64,000 nucleotides of DNA from NCBI GenBank assembly GCA_025331445.1, contig JAIWNE010000005.1, positions 186,001 to 250,000 on the forward strand, read 5' to 3'. The translations under genes and the position numbers were made by a program. This document shows, in pieces, positions 11,014 to 23,550 of the stretch (the stretch's first letter is position 1; every line of letters starts with the position of its first letter). The notes under the pieces were generated by a model that was not told the DNA's origin, did no database searches, and worked only from the letters and a program-made list of their open reading frames with translations. The stretch is from Blakeslea trispora (lineage: Eukaryota > Mucoromycota > Mucoromycetes > Mucorales > Choanephoraceae).

Positions 11014-11682
11014 TGACAATGTTAACAAAAGATAAAAAACAAAATCCCCTTTTCTCTCTCTCTCTCTCTCTGTTTTTTGAATTCTGTCAAGTATTAGTGC
11101 TAGTCAGCTGATCTAGATTTTATAGGTGCATAAGCAGATATGTAAATCCTTAGTTGTTTATTAATTAGGTTAAGAAAGAAAGCAGGAAAGAAGATGTATG
11201 AATTTTTTCTTTGTTCATGATAACGAATTTTTGAATAGTGAAAACTATTTTAGCTGTGAACTTGTGCCAAATAGCATAGCTGGTTAGATCAGAGAGCACT
11301 TGTTTGTTTATCGTGAACAGACCTTTTTTTTTTTTCTCTCTTTCTCTTCCCGAGATCCGAGAATATAAATGGCAATTTGAAAGTTGAAAACTGTCTAAAA
11401 GGCTTAAAAATCCTTTGCTTGTTTTATTCTACTTGTGATAGATGTCTTGGAATTGTCTGTTTTGTATAAAAAAAAAAGAAGCTGATTTTTTTTATCACCA
11501 TAGTGGTTAGAGTGGGAACAATGGTTTAACGAAGGCTTAACCAGGTAACACAAAAACAAGCTTTGTCCTTATTTTCCCTCTCCCCCCCTTTTTTTTTCAT
11601 GTCTTATTTCAATTATCTGCCTCTTTCTTTCTTTCTCCTCCCTCTCTCTATTTTTTTTCCCTAATTTTTGTTAGAGAGAACA
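11014..11682. other. T-rich spacer between GID9 and F-box-like gene
   Basis: Contains a (CT)n run near 11058-11080 and long T/C tracts just before 11683 that look like the promoter and leader of the downstream gene. No coding sequence seen. Confidence 0.45.
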
Positions 11683-12447
11683 ATGGCAATAAACCTATTG
11701 TCATTATCAGATCAAATCTTGACCTGTGTGACATCTAATCTTCAATTGAAAGATTTACTTGCTTTAGCTGATTGCCATTCTCGACTACGCGAGCTTGTTT
11801 ACAGAAATCCAGAGATATGGACAAGCGATTTGCTATTCCCTATCCAAGATCCCAATATTACTGATGCATTTATCAAGGCCATTGTACCACGCATTACTCG
11901 GCATTATGGAATTCTCGATCTTAAAATGATTGGACTGCCTCTTTCCTGGAGAGGATACCTGATGATATTTGATCAGTTTGCACATTCAGTCAAGTATATT
12001 GAAATTCAGGCCACATCGTCCACACTCATGACGTTAGCGCATCATCTAACTATGTTTGCTGCTAATCTGGCCCTGTTACAGCATAACAACAACATCCCTA
12101 TTACTTTTCGGCAATATGCTTTCGATGACGAGGATGAATTCATATTAGGCGATAACATGTTACACAATCTAGAGAGTCAATTCAAGCAGATGAAACTTGA
12201 TGACCCTCCCTTTGAAAGGTTGGAACAGTTCAAGATCAAATTGGAAGGAGAAGATATTCCATCTGATCTTGAGAAGAGAATACAGACTTTGGCCTTCTTT
12301 CTTTCCGGGAAGCCGTTGCATGGAGGCGATAAAGACAAGAATTACAACAACAAACGAATGCGAGACGAATATCATTATTTACCTCAAGCAAATAAGCATA
12401 TACGACATGGAATATCTACGCATGAAACTTATTCTGTTTATCGATAA
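11683..12447 (+). CDS. F-box-like protein
   Basis: Single-exon gene of 254 residues. The first 50 residues (LLSLSDQILTCVTSNLQLKDLLALADCHSRLRELVYRNPEIWTSDLLFP) have the spacing of an F-box: a hydrophobic start, LKDLLAL, a C-x-x-LREL helix and the closing PEIWTSDL. F-box proteins link substrates to Skp1-cullin ubiquitin ligases. The rest shows no repeat domain that I recognise; the C-terminal 60 residues are polar and rich in Asn, Lys and His. Leucine-rich repeats, common in such fungal proteins, are not evident, so the substrate-binding part is short or diverged. The ATG at 11683 lies directly after a T/C-rich leader; an in-frame TTG 15 nt upstream is not used. The F-box call is probable, not certain. 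Confidence 0.65.
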   Translation: MAINLLSLSDQILTCVTSNLQLKDLLALADCHSRLRELVYRNPEIWTSDLLFPIQDPNITDAFIKAIVPRITRHYGILDLKMIGLPLSWRGYLMIFDQFAHSVKYIEIQATSSTLMTLAHHLTMFAANLALLQHNNNIPITFRQYAFDDEDEFILGDNMLHNLESQFKQMKLDDPPFERLEQFKIKLEGEDIPSDLEKRIQTLAFFLSGKPLHGGDKDKNYNNKRMRDEYHYLPQANKHIRHGISTHETYSVYR

Positions 12448-13394
12448 ACGCAACAAATAAACAAACATGCTTTGTTAATAACTGTCTTTTTATCCTATTA
12501 CATGAAGACTTAGTAAACTCGATTTAGAACAAAAACATATATACAGCTTTAATGTATAGTCATCTCACATTTTCACTTTCAACATTGTCAAGTCTTTTAA
12601 CTGAGAATGAAAGGACTTTAATGCAAAAAAAAGTCCGAAATTGATATTAGAGAGAGAGAGGACCTCTCTTGTGTACAGGGTTGTATATGTTATCGAATAG
12701 GTGTTCCGAATGTACCAAGAACAACCATAACCAAGAGAAGCGTATGGAGGTTAAATTATCTTTTTAACTTGCTCTTTTTTTTTGCTCGAATTGTATCGTT
12801 TTCTCTATAGGTTGAGCACATAATCAAATGCTTACCAGGCAATGATCAAGTGAAGCGGCTGTTGAATGCACTAAATACAGTGGGCTGATTGCTTCAAGGC
12901 ATATTTCTCAGTACAATAAACAGGTTTATCAAAAAGAGCTCCGCTATTTAAATAGTATGGTGGCTTCTTTGCAGGCACAATACAATGTCTTTGCTCTCTC
13001 TTTCTTTTTTTTTCAGTGACACTAAATCAAATGCAAATTTGTTGTCATTATACACCTTGACTGTCACTCAGTTCAGTCAAGGTCTTATAGAAACCGAAAG
13101 GGAGGGAAAGACATAGCTTCTTTTAGCAGAATTCATAGTCTTTATTGTATTAAAAAAGCATGGTCATACAGTCAGAGTAGTACTTCTGTAGACCTTCACA
13201 AACGACTGCCATTTGATTGTAAGAATATGATTTTCCTTCTAAGCAAGAGTACTCTTATTGTCCAACTACAAGCTTCAAAAAATAAAATCATACACAAGAA
13301 ACCACCGCTTTTTTTTTTTTTTACTTTTGTATCCAAAGAAATTAAACTTGACACGCCATGATTGGTCGAATTATTGAAGCCTGGTAAGGTCCAA

Positions 13395-13481
<87 letters not shown>

Positions 13482-13910
13482 GAGAGAGAGAGCAAAAGAA
13501 GGTAAAAAAAAAGTTGTAGCCTTGCTCATTCCGACTCCGCTTGTTTTCCAATTAATGGTTCAATCTCTCATTCTAAAGTTGTCGCCCTCTCTCTCTATCT
13601 CTTTTTTTTTTTTTAATCTACCCGTTCCTGGACTGACATCTACTATATTCTCTGTAAATAAACAAGCGTTTGGCTTATTTAGACTGTCTTTCTAACCCAA
13701 CAAAGGGGAACTTGTTTTCTTTCTCTCTCTCTTTCTTTATCATAGACATAGGAAACAACTTGCAGTCAAATTCTAAAGGTTCATTTCCCATCAAATTACG
13801 CGTTACTGAATACTAACAACTCAAGACAAGACTTGTACTTTTAGTGAAAGGCAGAACGAAATAAACAGAAAAAAAAAGAACAAGAAGACAAATAAACAAG
13901 CTAATTCAAC
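12448..13910. other. Intergenic and 5' leader of coatomer alpha gene
   Basis: No gene seen. It holds a (GA)n microsatellite (13398-13492), several poly-T and CT tracts, and the presumed promoter of the coatomer gene, whose leader before 13911 is A-rich. Confidence 0.5.
13398..13492. repeat. (GA)n microsatellite
   Basis: About 47 GA units with one GT interruption near 13479. The Leu-Ser frames on the minus strand are artefacts of the repeat. Confidence 0.95.
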
Positions 13911-16900
13911 ATGCAGATGCTCACCAAGGTAAAGAAAAAAAGACCAAAAAAAAAGAACACAGCTTTTCTTACTCGAGAACATCTATAGTTTGAGTCCAAA
14001 AGTAACCGTGTCAAAGGTGTTGCTTTTCACCCTAAGCGTCCCTGGATTCTAGCCTCTTTGCACAATGGCTGCATTCAACTATGGGATTACCGAATGGGTA
14101 CTTTATTGGAACGTTTTGAAGAACATGATGGTAAGATGGGTACATTTACAAAGAGGGTCTGTTGACTTACTGTTTCTCTTTTCTTTTGTTAGGTCCTGTC
14201 AGAGGTATCAATTTTCACCCTACTCAACCTTTGTTTGTCAGTGGTGGTGATGATTACAAGATTAAAGTATGGAACTATAAGACTCGCCGTTGCTTATTCA
14301 CATTGAATGGTCATTTGGATTATGTGCGTACTGTCTTTTTCCACAATGAATTGCCTTGGATTATTTCGGCTTCGGATGACCAAACTATCCGTATCTGGAA
14401 CTGGCAATCCAGAGCCTGTATTGCTATATTGACAGGTCATAACCACTATGTTATGTGTGCTCAATTCCACCCCAAGACAGACTTGATTGTATCTGCCTCT
14501 ATGGATCAAACAGTTCGTGTATGGGACATTACAGGTAATGAAGAATAACAACGGCTTTATAGTGTACTCATCTCCTTTTAGGTTTGCGTAAAAAGTCTCA
14601 AGCACCTACAGCTATGACAATGGACGATATGGGTCGATCTGGCCCTGGCGGTGATATGTTTGGTACAACTGACGTGATGGTCAAATATGTGTTAGAAGGC
14701 CATGACCATGGCGTTAACTGGGCTTCATTCCACCCTACTTTGCCATTGATCATTTCTGCTGGTGATGATCGTCAAGTGAAACTTTGGAGAATGAATGGTA
14801 AAATTTAGGTTATCTTTTTTTCACAGTAACAATAACTCACATGTTTTCTTGTCTCTTAGATACTAAGGCCTGGGAAGTCGATAGCTGTCGTGGTCACTAT
14901 AACAACGTATCCAGCGCTATTTTCCATCCTCGCCATGATTTGATTTTGTCTGACAGTGAAGACAAGACAATCCGTGTATGGGACTTGACAAAGCGTACTG
15001 CAGTAGCCACTTTCAGAAGAGATCATGATCGTTTCTGGGTCTTGACTGCTCATCCCGAACTCAACTTGTTTGCTGCTGGTCATGATTCGGGTCTCATCGT
15101 CTTCAAGCTGGAACGTGAACGCCCTGCTTTCCAAGTGCATAACAATGAGCTATACTATATCAAGAACAGCATCCTGCATATTCATGACTTCCCTAGTACT
15201 GCTGATCAAGAAGTCATGTCAGTTCGTAAGCTAGGCTCACAGTTTGTTGCTCCTCGCACCCTTTCCTACAACCCTGCCGAGAGAGCTATCTTGTTGACCT
15301 CACCTTATGAAGGTGGTACTTATGAGCTTTACCGTTTACCCAAGAGTCTTGGTGGTACTCTACAGGAACCTTCAGACGACTCCATGAAGGGTACAGGTCA
15401 TGCCGCTCTTTTCATTGCTCGTAATCGTTTCGCTGTCTTTGACAAGACCAACCAAATTATCCAAATTCGTGATCTCTCCAACAAGGAGACTAAGTCTTTC
15501 AAAACACCTGCACAAGTAACCGATATTTTCTATGCTGGTCCAGGATCTCTCTTGATGACCACAGCTACCTCTGTCATCTTGTTTGATATCCAACAGCGCC
15601 GTGTGGTCTCTGAATTAGCTGTTGCTTCCGTAAAGTATGTCGTTTGGTCTAATGACATGTCCATGATTGCCTTACTGAGCAAGCACACCATTACTCTTGC
15701 TGATAAAGAACTGAAGCAATCAAGCCAAATTCATGAGGCTATTCGTATCAAGAGTGCTACCTGGGATGATAATGGTGTCTTGATCTATTGTACTTTAAAC
15801 CATATCAAATATGCTCTTCCCCAGGGCGACAATGGTATTGTCCGTACCTTAGACCAACCTATCTATCTGACACGCATTAAGGGCAAGAAGCTTTATGCTT
15901 TGGATCGCGATGGAAAGGTGCGTGATATTGTGATTGATCCTACTGAATATCGCTTCAAGTTGGCTCTCGTCAAGAAGCAATATGAAGAAGTGCTTCATAT
16001 CATCCGTACATCCAACTTGGTTGGTCAATCTATTATTGCATACCTCCAAAAGAAGGGCTATCCTGAGATTGCTTTGCATTTTGTTCGCGATGACAAGACT
16101 CGCTTTGAACTCGCTTTGGAATGCGGTAATCTGGATGTCGCTCTCGAAACTGCCAAATCAATGAACAAGCCTGATTATTGGTCCAAGTTGGGTGCTGAAG
16201 CCTTGCGTCATGGTAACTACAAGATTGTCGAGTTGACCTATCAGCGTACAAAGAAGATGGACAAGCTCTCCTTCTTGTATCTCTTGGAGGGTAATCAAGC
16301 TAACTTGCATAAAATGCTTGAAATTGCTCAGCTTCAAAAGGATCCTTTAATGCGATTCCAAAATGCAGTCTATCTCGGTGATGTTCAGGAGCGTGTTCAG
16401 TTACTCAAGGATGTTGGCCAATTACCCCTGGCCTATATGACCGCCAAGACAAATGGCCTCCATGAAGAAGCTGCTGCTATTTTGGCTGCTGCTGGTAAGA
16501 CAGAAGACGAGATTGAAATACCTTCTGTCTCTGAGCAGTTGCCTGCTACACCCAAGCCCTTGACTCAGTTAGAGGATACCAACTGGCCATTGTTGACTGT
16601 TTCCAAGAGCTTCTTTGAAGGTGCTTTTATTCGCGCTCAACAACAACAACAACAACAACAACAACAGACATCTGGTAGTAGTGGTGCTGTTGCCATTTCT
16701 GCTGCTGGATTTTCCTATGATGAGCAAATCGATAATATTGAAGATGCAGCTGGTGATTGGGGAGACGATGGTGATGATGATCTCGGTATCTCATCCCACA
16801 AGACAAAGCAAGCTCGTCCCTTGCTGAATACAGGTGATGAAGCAGAAGACGATCAAGGTGATTTGAATAGTGATGGTGGTTGGGATGACGATGACGATAT

Positions 16901-17940
16901 CAAGGCTGAACTCGATGCTGAAATGGGTAATGTGGCTGCTAAAGAAACAGCTGAATTTGTTGCTCCTACTGAAGGTGTGAGTGAAAATGCTATGTGGGCT
17001 CAAAACTCATCTATTGCTGCTGATCATATTGCTGCTGGTTCCTTTGAGAGCGCCATGCAAATCCTTCATCGTCAAAAGGGCATTGTCAAGTTTGAACCTC
17101 TTAAATCTCACTTTATGACCATCTACCAGGCTGCTCATGTATCCTTGGCTGGTGTACCTAATACACCTAGTGTACAATACCATTTACGTCGCCAACCTGA
17201 ATCTTCTAGCCCTCGTCATAGCCTGCCTGTTGCTGTTTACAACTTCCAAAATATTGTTGAAACACAGCTTCCATTAGCTTACCGTCTGTTTACATCTGGT
17301 AAACTGGTGGCTGCTGCCCAACAGTTCAAGTTGTTGTTGCATTCTGTTCTGTTTACTGTTACAGCAAATGAAAATGAAGCTAATGAGTTGACTCAGTTAG
17401 TTGGTATTTGTCGTGAATATCTTTTGGGTCTATTAATGGAACAGAAGCGAAGAGCAATCACAGGTCAAACACCCGAAGACTTGAAACGAGGTCTGGAGTT
17501 AGCTGCTTACTTCGCACACTGTCAGCTACAAACACCACACGTTCAATTGGCATTACGTCAAGCAACAAAACAAGCTTTCAGAGCCAAGAACTTTAGCACA
17601 GCATCTCAATTTGCATCTAGATTACTTGAGCTTGTGCCTTCCAGAGCTGTTGCTGATGAGGTAAGACAAGAAAGAAAACATGAGAGTTTGGCATGGTTTA
17701 GTTGACTATTTTGTTTTATAGGCACGTAAGATTCAATCAGTATGCGAGCGTACTTTACAAGATGAATTGCCTTTTGATTATGATCAATACAATCCATTTG
17801 ATATTTGTGCAGCAAGTTATACACCCATTTACCGTGGTTCTCCAAAGGTAGAATGTGGCTATTGTAAAGCCTCTTTTAAGCCTGAATACCAAGGAAAGGC
17901 TTGTACTGTTTGTGAAGTCGCAAAGATTGGATCAAACTAA
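13911..17940 (+). CDS. COP1: Coatomer (COPI) alpha subunit
   Basis: Six exons (13911-13928, 13989-14130, 14193-14534, 14582-14797, 14860-17660, 17722-17940) give 1245 residues, the usual size of alpha-COP. The N-terminal beta-propeller has clear WD40 repeats ([86 protein letters not shown]). A second propeller, an alpha-solenoid ([38 protein letters not shown]) and the C-terminal domain follow. The C-terminal domain carries [20 protein letters not shown], two Cys pairs as in other alpha-COPs. COPI coats Golgi-derived vesicles and returns KKXX cargo to the ER; alpha-COP binds the dilysine signal with its N-terminal propeller. The linker before the C-terminal domain contains a run of Gln (around 16638-16667) and very acidic stretches. 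The first exon codes only MQMLTK. Confidence 0.96.
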
Positions 17941-19150
17941 ACACAAGAATGACTATAAATATACACAAAGTAACTCATAATTTGATATACATAAAAAAAA
18001 AGACTTTAAAATAAAATTTCATCTTTATCTATTTCATCAACACCAGCTTATTAGAAATACAAGCTCTTTTCTAACTTTTAGCGTTAAATTTTGCTCAATT
18101 TAAACCTTCCCCTCTTTCGATGATTTTTTACCATATCGATTTCTTCTTTCACAGAAAGTCTTTTAGTGATTGGCGATCCTTTTTGTTCTTAATAAGGCGT
18201 AACTATAGTCTGATACGGCATGGTCGTACACTACATGAAGTTTATTTCTGAATGCTTGTGCAACTTAACAAATCACAAGCACTCATCAACAAGACATTAC
18301 CTCAGACACGAAAGGCTCATCAGGACCGTAATGAAAGCATTTAGCCTATTGACTGAGCTAAATGGTCTTTTATAGGGCAATTCTTGATCTTTCAAAAGGT
18401 CGACAAATGATACCGACAACATTGCAGCTTCATATGATCATAACAATCATTTACTATCATCTTTGAAAAGACCAACCTGAAAATCGAGACTTTCTATGTA
18501 AAAGCGTATGAACAACTTAGCAATGTATAAATATTAACAAATTTCAGGTTGTTCTGCTCTTTCCTCAAGAGCATAAGAAATAGCTCTAGTGATGTCGGGA
18601 TGAAACAAAGGGTTTTTATCTTCGGATAGCGTCTTTGAAAGCAATCCAATCTTAATCAAATGAACTTTTTTTTTTTTCAAACCGAAATCGGAAAGCATAA
18701 AGCAAGCATGATTGTTTGTATCATTCAAAGCCATAAAGCATTAAAGAATTGTTTGAATGACCAAGCAAATTGCCAGTCTCAATGCTTCGTTCTGGTATCT
18801 CTTTTCTTTTTGTGAACAACTCTTACATATCAAGAGATCAAGATATTTTTAGTGCCGATCAATCGACAACCCAAAAAGGGAGAGATCTATGTCTACTGCT
18901 CAAGAAAAAGAAGGTAATGATCAAGACAATCAGATTCTGAGTTCTCAAAAACCGCGACTGAATTTTGAATTGCCTTATTGAGCCTGCCCAGTCAGAGAAG
19001 TCAGATTGACCTTTGGAATTCCACCACTTTCTTTTTCTTTCCAAACTTGTCACAAATGTAGACTCGAAAATTTTGGACCTACTTTAGTTAAAAAAAGGTA
19101 CCCATTCACTTTTCTTTTCTTCTTTTTCTTTATCTTATACATCTTAAAAA
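17941..19150. other. Intergenic and Hsp70 promoter region
   Basis: About 1.2 kb between the coatomer stop and the Hsp70 start. No gene seen. One imperfect heat-shock-element-like array is listed separately; the last 60 bp before the ATG are a T/C-rich tract typical of strongly expressed fungal genes. Confidence 0.5.
19065..19079. promoter_or_regulatory. Imperfect heat-shock-element-like triplet
   Basis: The sequence CGAAAATTTTGGACC can be read as three alternating 5-bp units (nGAAn, nTTTn, nGACn), 72 bp before the Hsp70 ATG. Only the first unit is perfect, so this is a weak candidate for heat-shock-factor binding. Confidence 0.25.
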
Positions 19151-21474
19151 ATGTCTGAAGGAAAGTCTGGTAAGTTAAGCACAGACACGAATATATATAC
19201 AAAAACAAAGTTTTGTTGACACAACTATAATATTTATATATGATCATCAGTTGGTATTGATTTGGGTACTACGTAAGTATTGTGCAAACAAACGCGTTGT
19301 TTTCTCTGTTCACATGAACTAACTTTATCTATTAGCTACTCTTGTGTTGGTGTCTGGCAAAACGACCGTGTCGAAATTATTGCTAACGACCAAGGTAACC
19401 GTACCACTCCCTCTTACGTCGGTTTCACCGACTCTGAGCGTCTCATTGGTGATGCTGCCAAGAACCAAGTCGCCATGAACCCCTACAACACCGTCTTCGA
19501 TGCTAAGCGTTTGATCGGTCGTCGTTTCAACGATGTTGAAGTTCAATCTGATATGAAGCACTGGCCCTTCAAGGTCATTGACAAGGACTCCAAGCCTATC
19601 ATTCAAGTTGAATTCAAGGGTGAAACCAAGACCTTCACTCCTGAAGAAATCTCTGCTATGATCCTTGTTAAGATGAAGGAAACTGCCGAAGCTTACCTCG
19701 GTGGTAACGTCAAGAACGCTGTCATCACTGTTCCTGCTTACTTCAACGACAGTAAGTACCTTCTTGTTCTATTTACAGCGGAGAAAAGCAATCGATGGGG
19801 TCGGAATTCAGATTATCAGATATAGACTTTGCTGGAATATGATGGAAAGTCTATTGATAGTGTCGAAAAAAAATTTTTTTTTCTTTCTGAGATTCTGTGC
19901 CTTAATCGATAGCGTCATTCCCTCCATTTTTTTTTAAAGTCAAGGTACTAACAATAAAAAATAACTTAATAGGTCAACGTCAAGCTACCAAGGATGCTGG
20001 TTTGATTGCCGGTTTGAACGTTCAACGTATCATCAACGAACCTACTGCCGCCGCTATTGCTTACGGTTTGGACAAGAAGGTTGAAGGTGAACGTAACGTC
20101 CTTATCTTCGATTTGGGTGGTGGTACCTTCGATGTCTCCCTCTTGACCATTGAAGATGGTATTTTCGAAGTCAAGGCTACTGCTGGTGATACTCACTTGG
20201 GTGGTGAAGATTTCGATAACCGTCTCGTTACTCACTTCATGCAAGAATTCAAGCGTAAGTTCAAGAAGGATATCTCTGGTAACGCTCGTGCTATGCGTCG
20301 TCTCCGTACTGCTTGTGAACGTGCTAAGCGTACCTTGTCTTCTTCCGCTCAAACCACCATCGAAATCGACTCTCTCTTCGAAGGTGTTGACTTCTACACT
20401 TCTTTGACTCGTGCTCGTTTCGAAGAATTGAACCAAGATCTCTTCCGTAACACCATGGACCCCGTTGAAAAGGTCCTCCGTGATGCCAAGATCGATAAGG
20501 GTTCCGTTCACGATATTGTTCTCGTTGGTGGTTCTACTCGTATCCCCAAGGTTCAAAAGCTCGTCTCTGACTTCTTCAACGGTAAGGAACCCAACAAGTC
20601 TATCAACCCTGATGAAGCTGTTGCCTATGGTGCTGCTGTCCAAGCCGCCATTCTCTCCGGTGATACCTCTGAAAAGACTCAAGACCTTCTCCTTTTGGAT
20701 GTTGCTCCCCTCTCCTTGGGTATTGAAACCGCTGGTGGTGTCATGACTGCTTTGATCAAGCGTAACACCACTGTTCCCACCAAGAAGTCTGAAGTCTTCT
20801 CCACCTATGCTGATAACCAACCTGGTGTCTTGATTCAAGTCTTCGAAGGTGAACGTGCCCGTACCAAGGATAACAACATCCTCGGTAAGTTCGAATTGAC
20901 TGGTATCCCCCCTGCTCCTCGTGGTGTTCCTCAAATCGAAGTTACTTTCGATGTTGATGCCAACGGTATCTTGAACGTCTCTGCTCTCGATAAGACCACT
21001 GGTAAGTCTAACAAGATTACCATCACCAACGATAAGGGTCGTCTCTCCAAGGAAGATATCGAACGTATGGTCAACGAAGCTGAGAAGTACAAGGCTGAAG
21101 ATGAAGAAGCTGCTTCTCGTATCCAAGCCAAGAACGGTCTCGAATCTTACGCTTACAACCTCCGTAACACTCTCCAAGATGAAAAGGTTGCTGGTGCTCT
21201 TGCTGAAGATGATAAGACCAAGTTGAAGGCTGCTGTTGATGCTGCCATCGAATGGTTGGATAACAGCCAAGAAGCTTCCAAGGAAGAATACGAATCCAAG
21301 CAAAAGGAAATCGAAGAAGTTGCTAACCCCATCATGATGAAGATGTACGGTCAACAACAAGGTGGTGCTCCCGGTGCCGCTCCTGGTGGTTTCCCCGGTG
21401 GTGCCGCTCCCGGTGGTTTCCCTGGTGCTAACACTGCTGAAACCGATGGTCCTTCCATTGAAGAAGTTGATTAA
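19151..21474 (+). CDS. SSA: Cytosolic Hsp70 chaperone (SSA type)
   Basis: Four exons (19151-19169, 19251-19272, 19336-19751, 19973-21474) give 652 residues, the normal length. The ATPase domain has [28 protein letters not shown] and [15 protein letters not shown]. The substrate-binding domain and lid follow, then a Gly/Pro/Ala-rich tail ([14 protein letters not shown]) and the terminal EEVD that binds TPR co-chaperones such as Hop/Sti1. EEVD plus absence of a signal peptide or transit peptide place it in the cytosol and nucleus. Codon use is strongly biased (GGT, GCT, AAG, CTC/TTG) compared with neighbours, as expected of a very abundant protein. The two tiny first exons are needed to complete VGIDLGTT. 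The third intron (221 nt) is unusually long for this window and holds a hairpin. Confidence 0.98.
19814..19859 (+). other. Stable hairpin in Hsp70 intron 3
   Basis: Nine perfect pairs (ATAGACTTT at 19822-19830 with AAAGTCTAT at 19846-19854) surround a 15-nt loop. They are extended after a 3-nt bulge by five more pairs (TATCA at 19814-19818 with TGATA at 19855-19859). The hairpin lies inside the 221-nt intron, well upstream of the TACTAAC branch-point sequence near 19947. Confidence 0.6.
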
Positions 21475-22178
21475 ATTATTTAAAAGTAAAATAGACTCCT
21501 GTAGTAATAATCCTGTAATTTATAGAACATAAATAAATTGTTAAAAATTTTGTCATTTAATGCAAACATTATACATAAAAAAGAAGAGCAATATATGTTG
21601 ATGACTTCTCATTTTTTTATAATTTCACTCTTCTATGCAAATAAGAACAAATTTCTTTATATAGCTCAACTGTGTCAGAGTGTCAGATATATAACATGTT
21701 GTGTTAAACTTGTCGCCATTCTCAAGCCTAAACTAAGCTCAAGATCTCTGCTTCTTCAATTTGCAGAGAGCATAGTACGTGCAAGTATTGATGAGTGATA
21801 GGATTTTATCAATGTTGCTGATTAAGCTTTTGGTCACTAAAAGAAAGGAACAATTTTATTTTACGAGTAGTCCGCATATTTTCCGCATCATTTTCTATTT
21901 TGTAATTTGCCTAATTTAGTCAATTTCTCAAAGTTCACCTAATACATAATACGAAGTAAGTGTACCCAGAGAAATGATTGTAACGGGAAAAAAAAGCATA
22001 ATATATTTCGTACATAAAAATACAATCCGGAGAAAAAGAAATAAAAAACTCTCCGTGACAAGAAAAAAGGGAATCTATTGCATAATCTCGAGATTAGTAT
22101 AAATTCAAATCTTTAGAGTTGTTCCTTTTTCTTTTTCTTCTTCTCGTTTACTTGACTTTATTACTTTAGAAATACAAG
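21475..22178. other. Intergenic, Hsp70 3' flank and reductase promoter
   Basis: AT-rich. The Hsp70 3' untranslated region with AATAAA-like sequence (ATAAATAAATTG near 21530) lies at the left. A T/C-rich tract precedes the reductase ATG. No gene seen. Confidence 0.45.
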
Positions 22179-23368
22179 ATGGTTTGCACAAAGACTTTTG
22201 AACTGTAAGCTTTTACTATAGTTTTCTTTTGTTTTGAAACAAGAAAACACTTACACATATTTAATTAGTAACAATGGCACCAAGATTCCCGCTGTTGGTT
22301 TGGGTACATGGCAGAGCTCCGGAGAAGACGATATTGTATACAATGCCGTGAAGACTGCTATTGCTTCTGGCTATCGTCATATCGATGCTGCCATGATGGT
22401 AATATTCAATAGCTTGGCTTCAAATTATCTTGCAACATGTGCTTATGTTTTTATTTTATTTATGTAAATAGTATGGTAATGAAGTCGAGGTCGGTCGTGG
22501 TATTCGCGATGGTCTCAAGGAAAGTGGTTTGAAACGCGAAGACATTTTCGTCACCACAAAATTGGCTACAATCGATGCTCGCCCTAGTCATGTCCCTCAA
22601 GGTTTTGAGGAGTCCTTAAGAAGATTGGACATTGGATACATCGATTTATATATGATGCACTGGCCTGTTGCTGTAAACCCTACTACTCGCCAGTTTGTTC
22701 CTCTTAGACCTGACGGTACTCGTGATCTTGATGAGGAATTGAATGGTCGATTCGAATTGACTTGGGGAGCTATGGAGAAATTGTTGGATACAGGTAAAGT
22801 CAAGAGTATTGGTGTTGCCAACTTTTCCATTCCCAACCTTGAACGTCTCTTGAAGACTGCTAAGGTTGTTCCTGCTGTAAACCAAATCGAGCTTCATCGT
22901 AAGTGACTACATAATATATCAGCACAGAATCTAATTTTCATAATGCACATAGCTTATTTGCCTCAAACCAAATTGATCGAATACTGTTCATCAAAGGGGA
23001 TTCATTGCAGTGCTTATTCACCTTTGGGTTCTAGTCAATCAACATTACTCCAAGATGAAACTCTTAATAAGATTGCAAAAGCTCATGGAAAGTCTGTTGC
23101 CCAAATCTTAATCTCATGGGGAGTCACACGTTCCAGTGTTTTGCCAAAGAGTGTAAACCCTGAAGTAAGTAGTGGTTATGTCTGAATATAAATGCAAATC
23201 ATGTACTAATGAATATTCTTCTGACAACAGCGTATCAAAGCCAACATTGACACCGTCGCATTAAGCGATGAAGAAATTCAAGCTATCAACGATATTTCCA
23301 AGACCACCACTAAGCGTTTCGTTAGACCTGCTTGGGGAGTTCCTGTCTTTGATGAAGATTTTGAATAA
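22179..23368 (+). CDS. Aldo/keto reductase
   Basis: Five exons (22179-22204, 22269-22398, 22472-22898, 22953-23164, 23231-23368) give 310 residues, normal for an AKR. The tetrad is visible: Asp in YRHIDAAMMYGNE with Tyr in the same segment across the splice junction, Lys in FVTTKL, and His in YMMHWPV. The NADPH-binding loop is represented by VLPKSVNPERIKAN near the C-terminus, and SIGVANFSIPNLERLL is a typical core segment. These enzymes reduce aldehydes and ketones with NADPH in the cytosol. The sequence resembles fungal glycerol dehydrogenase and aldose reductase type proteins, but substrate cannot be assigned. The first exon codes only nine residues. The gene is convergent with POL2, with 182 bp between the stop codons. 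Confidence 0.93.
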
Positions 23369-23550
23369 AAAAAAAATGTAAATATTTGTCAATGAAATGC
23401 TGGATGTTTCTGTTCCTTTTGAATAAGCTTTATGTCTGCTCGTCATTTAAAGTTGTAAGAAAAGAATTTCATTGTATAAAAGAAAAGAGGACAGTTGTCT
23501 CCTTCTATTTCTTTTTATTAATGTTCATGATTGTGTACAAGTATATATAT

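Noticed and set aside
19752..19972. U14 or other C/D snoRNA in the Hsp70 intron
   Set aside because: A TGATGG and a CTGA are present, but box C is imperfect, the spacing is too short and no terminal stem brings them together. Only the hairpin is reported.
19966..21360. 464-codon open frame antisense to Hsp70
   Set aside because: Strong codon bias in hsp70 genes regularly leaves the opposite strand open. The sense frame is a full chaperone, and the antisense frame has no domain or splice structure.
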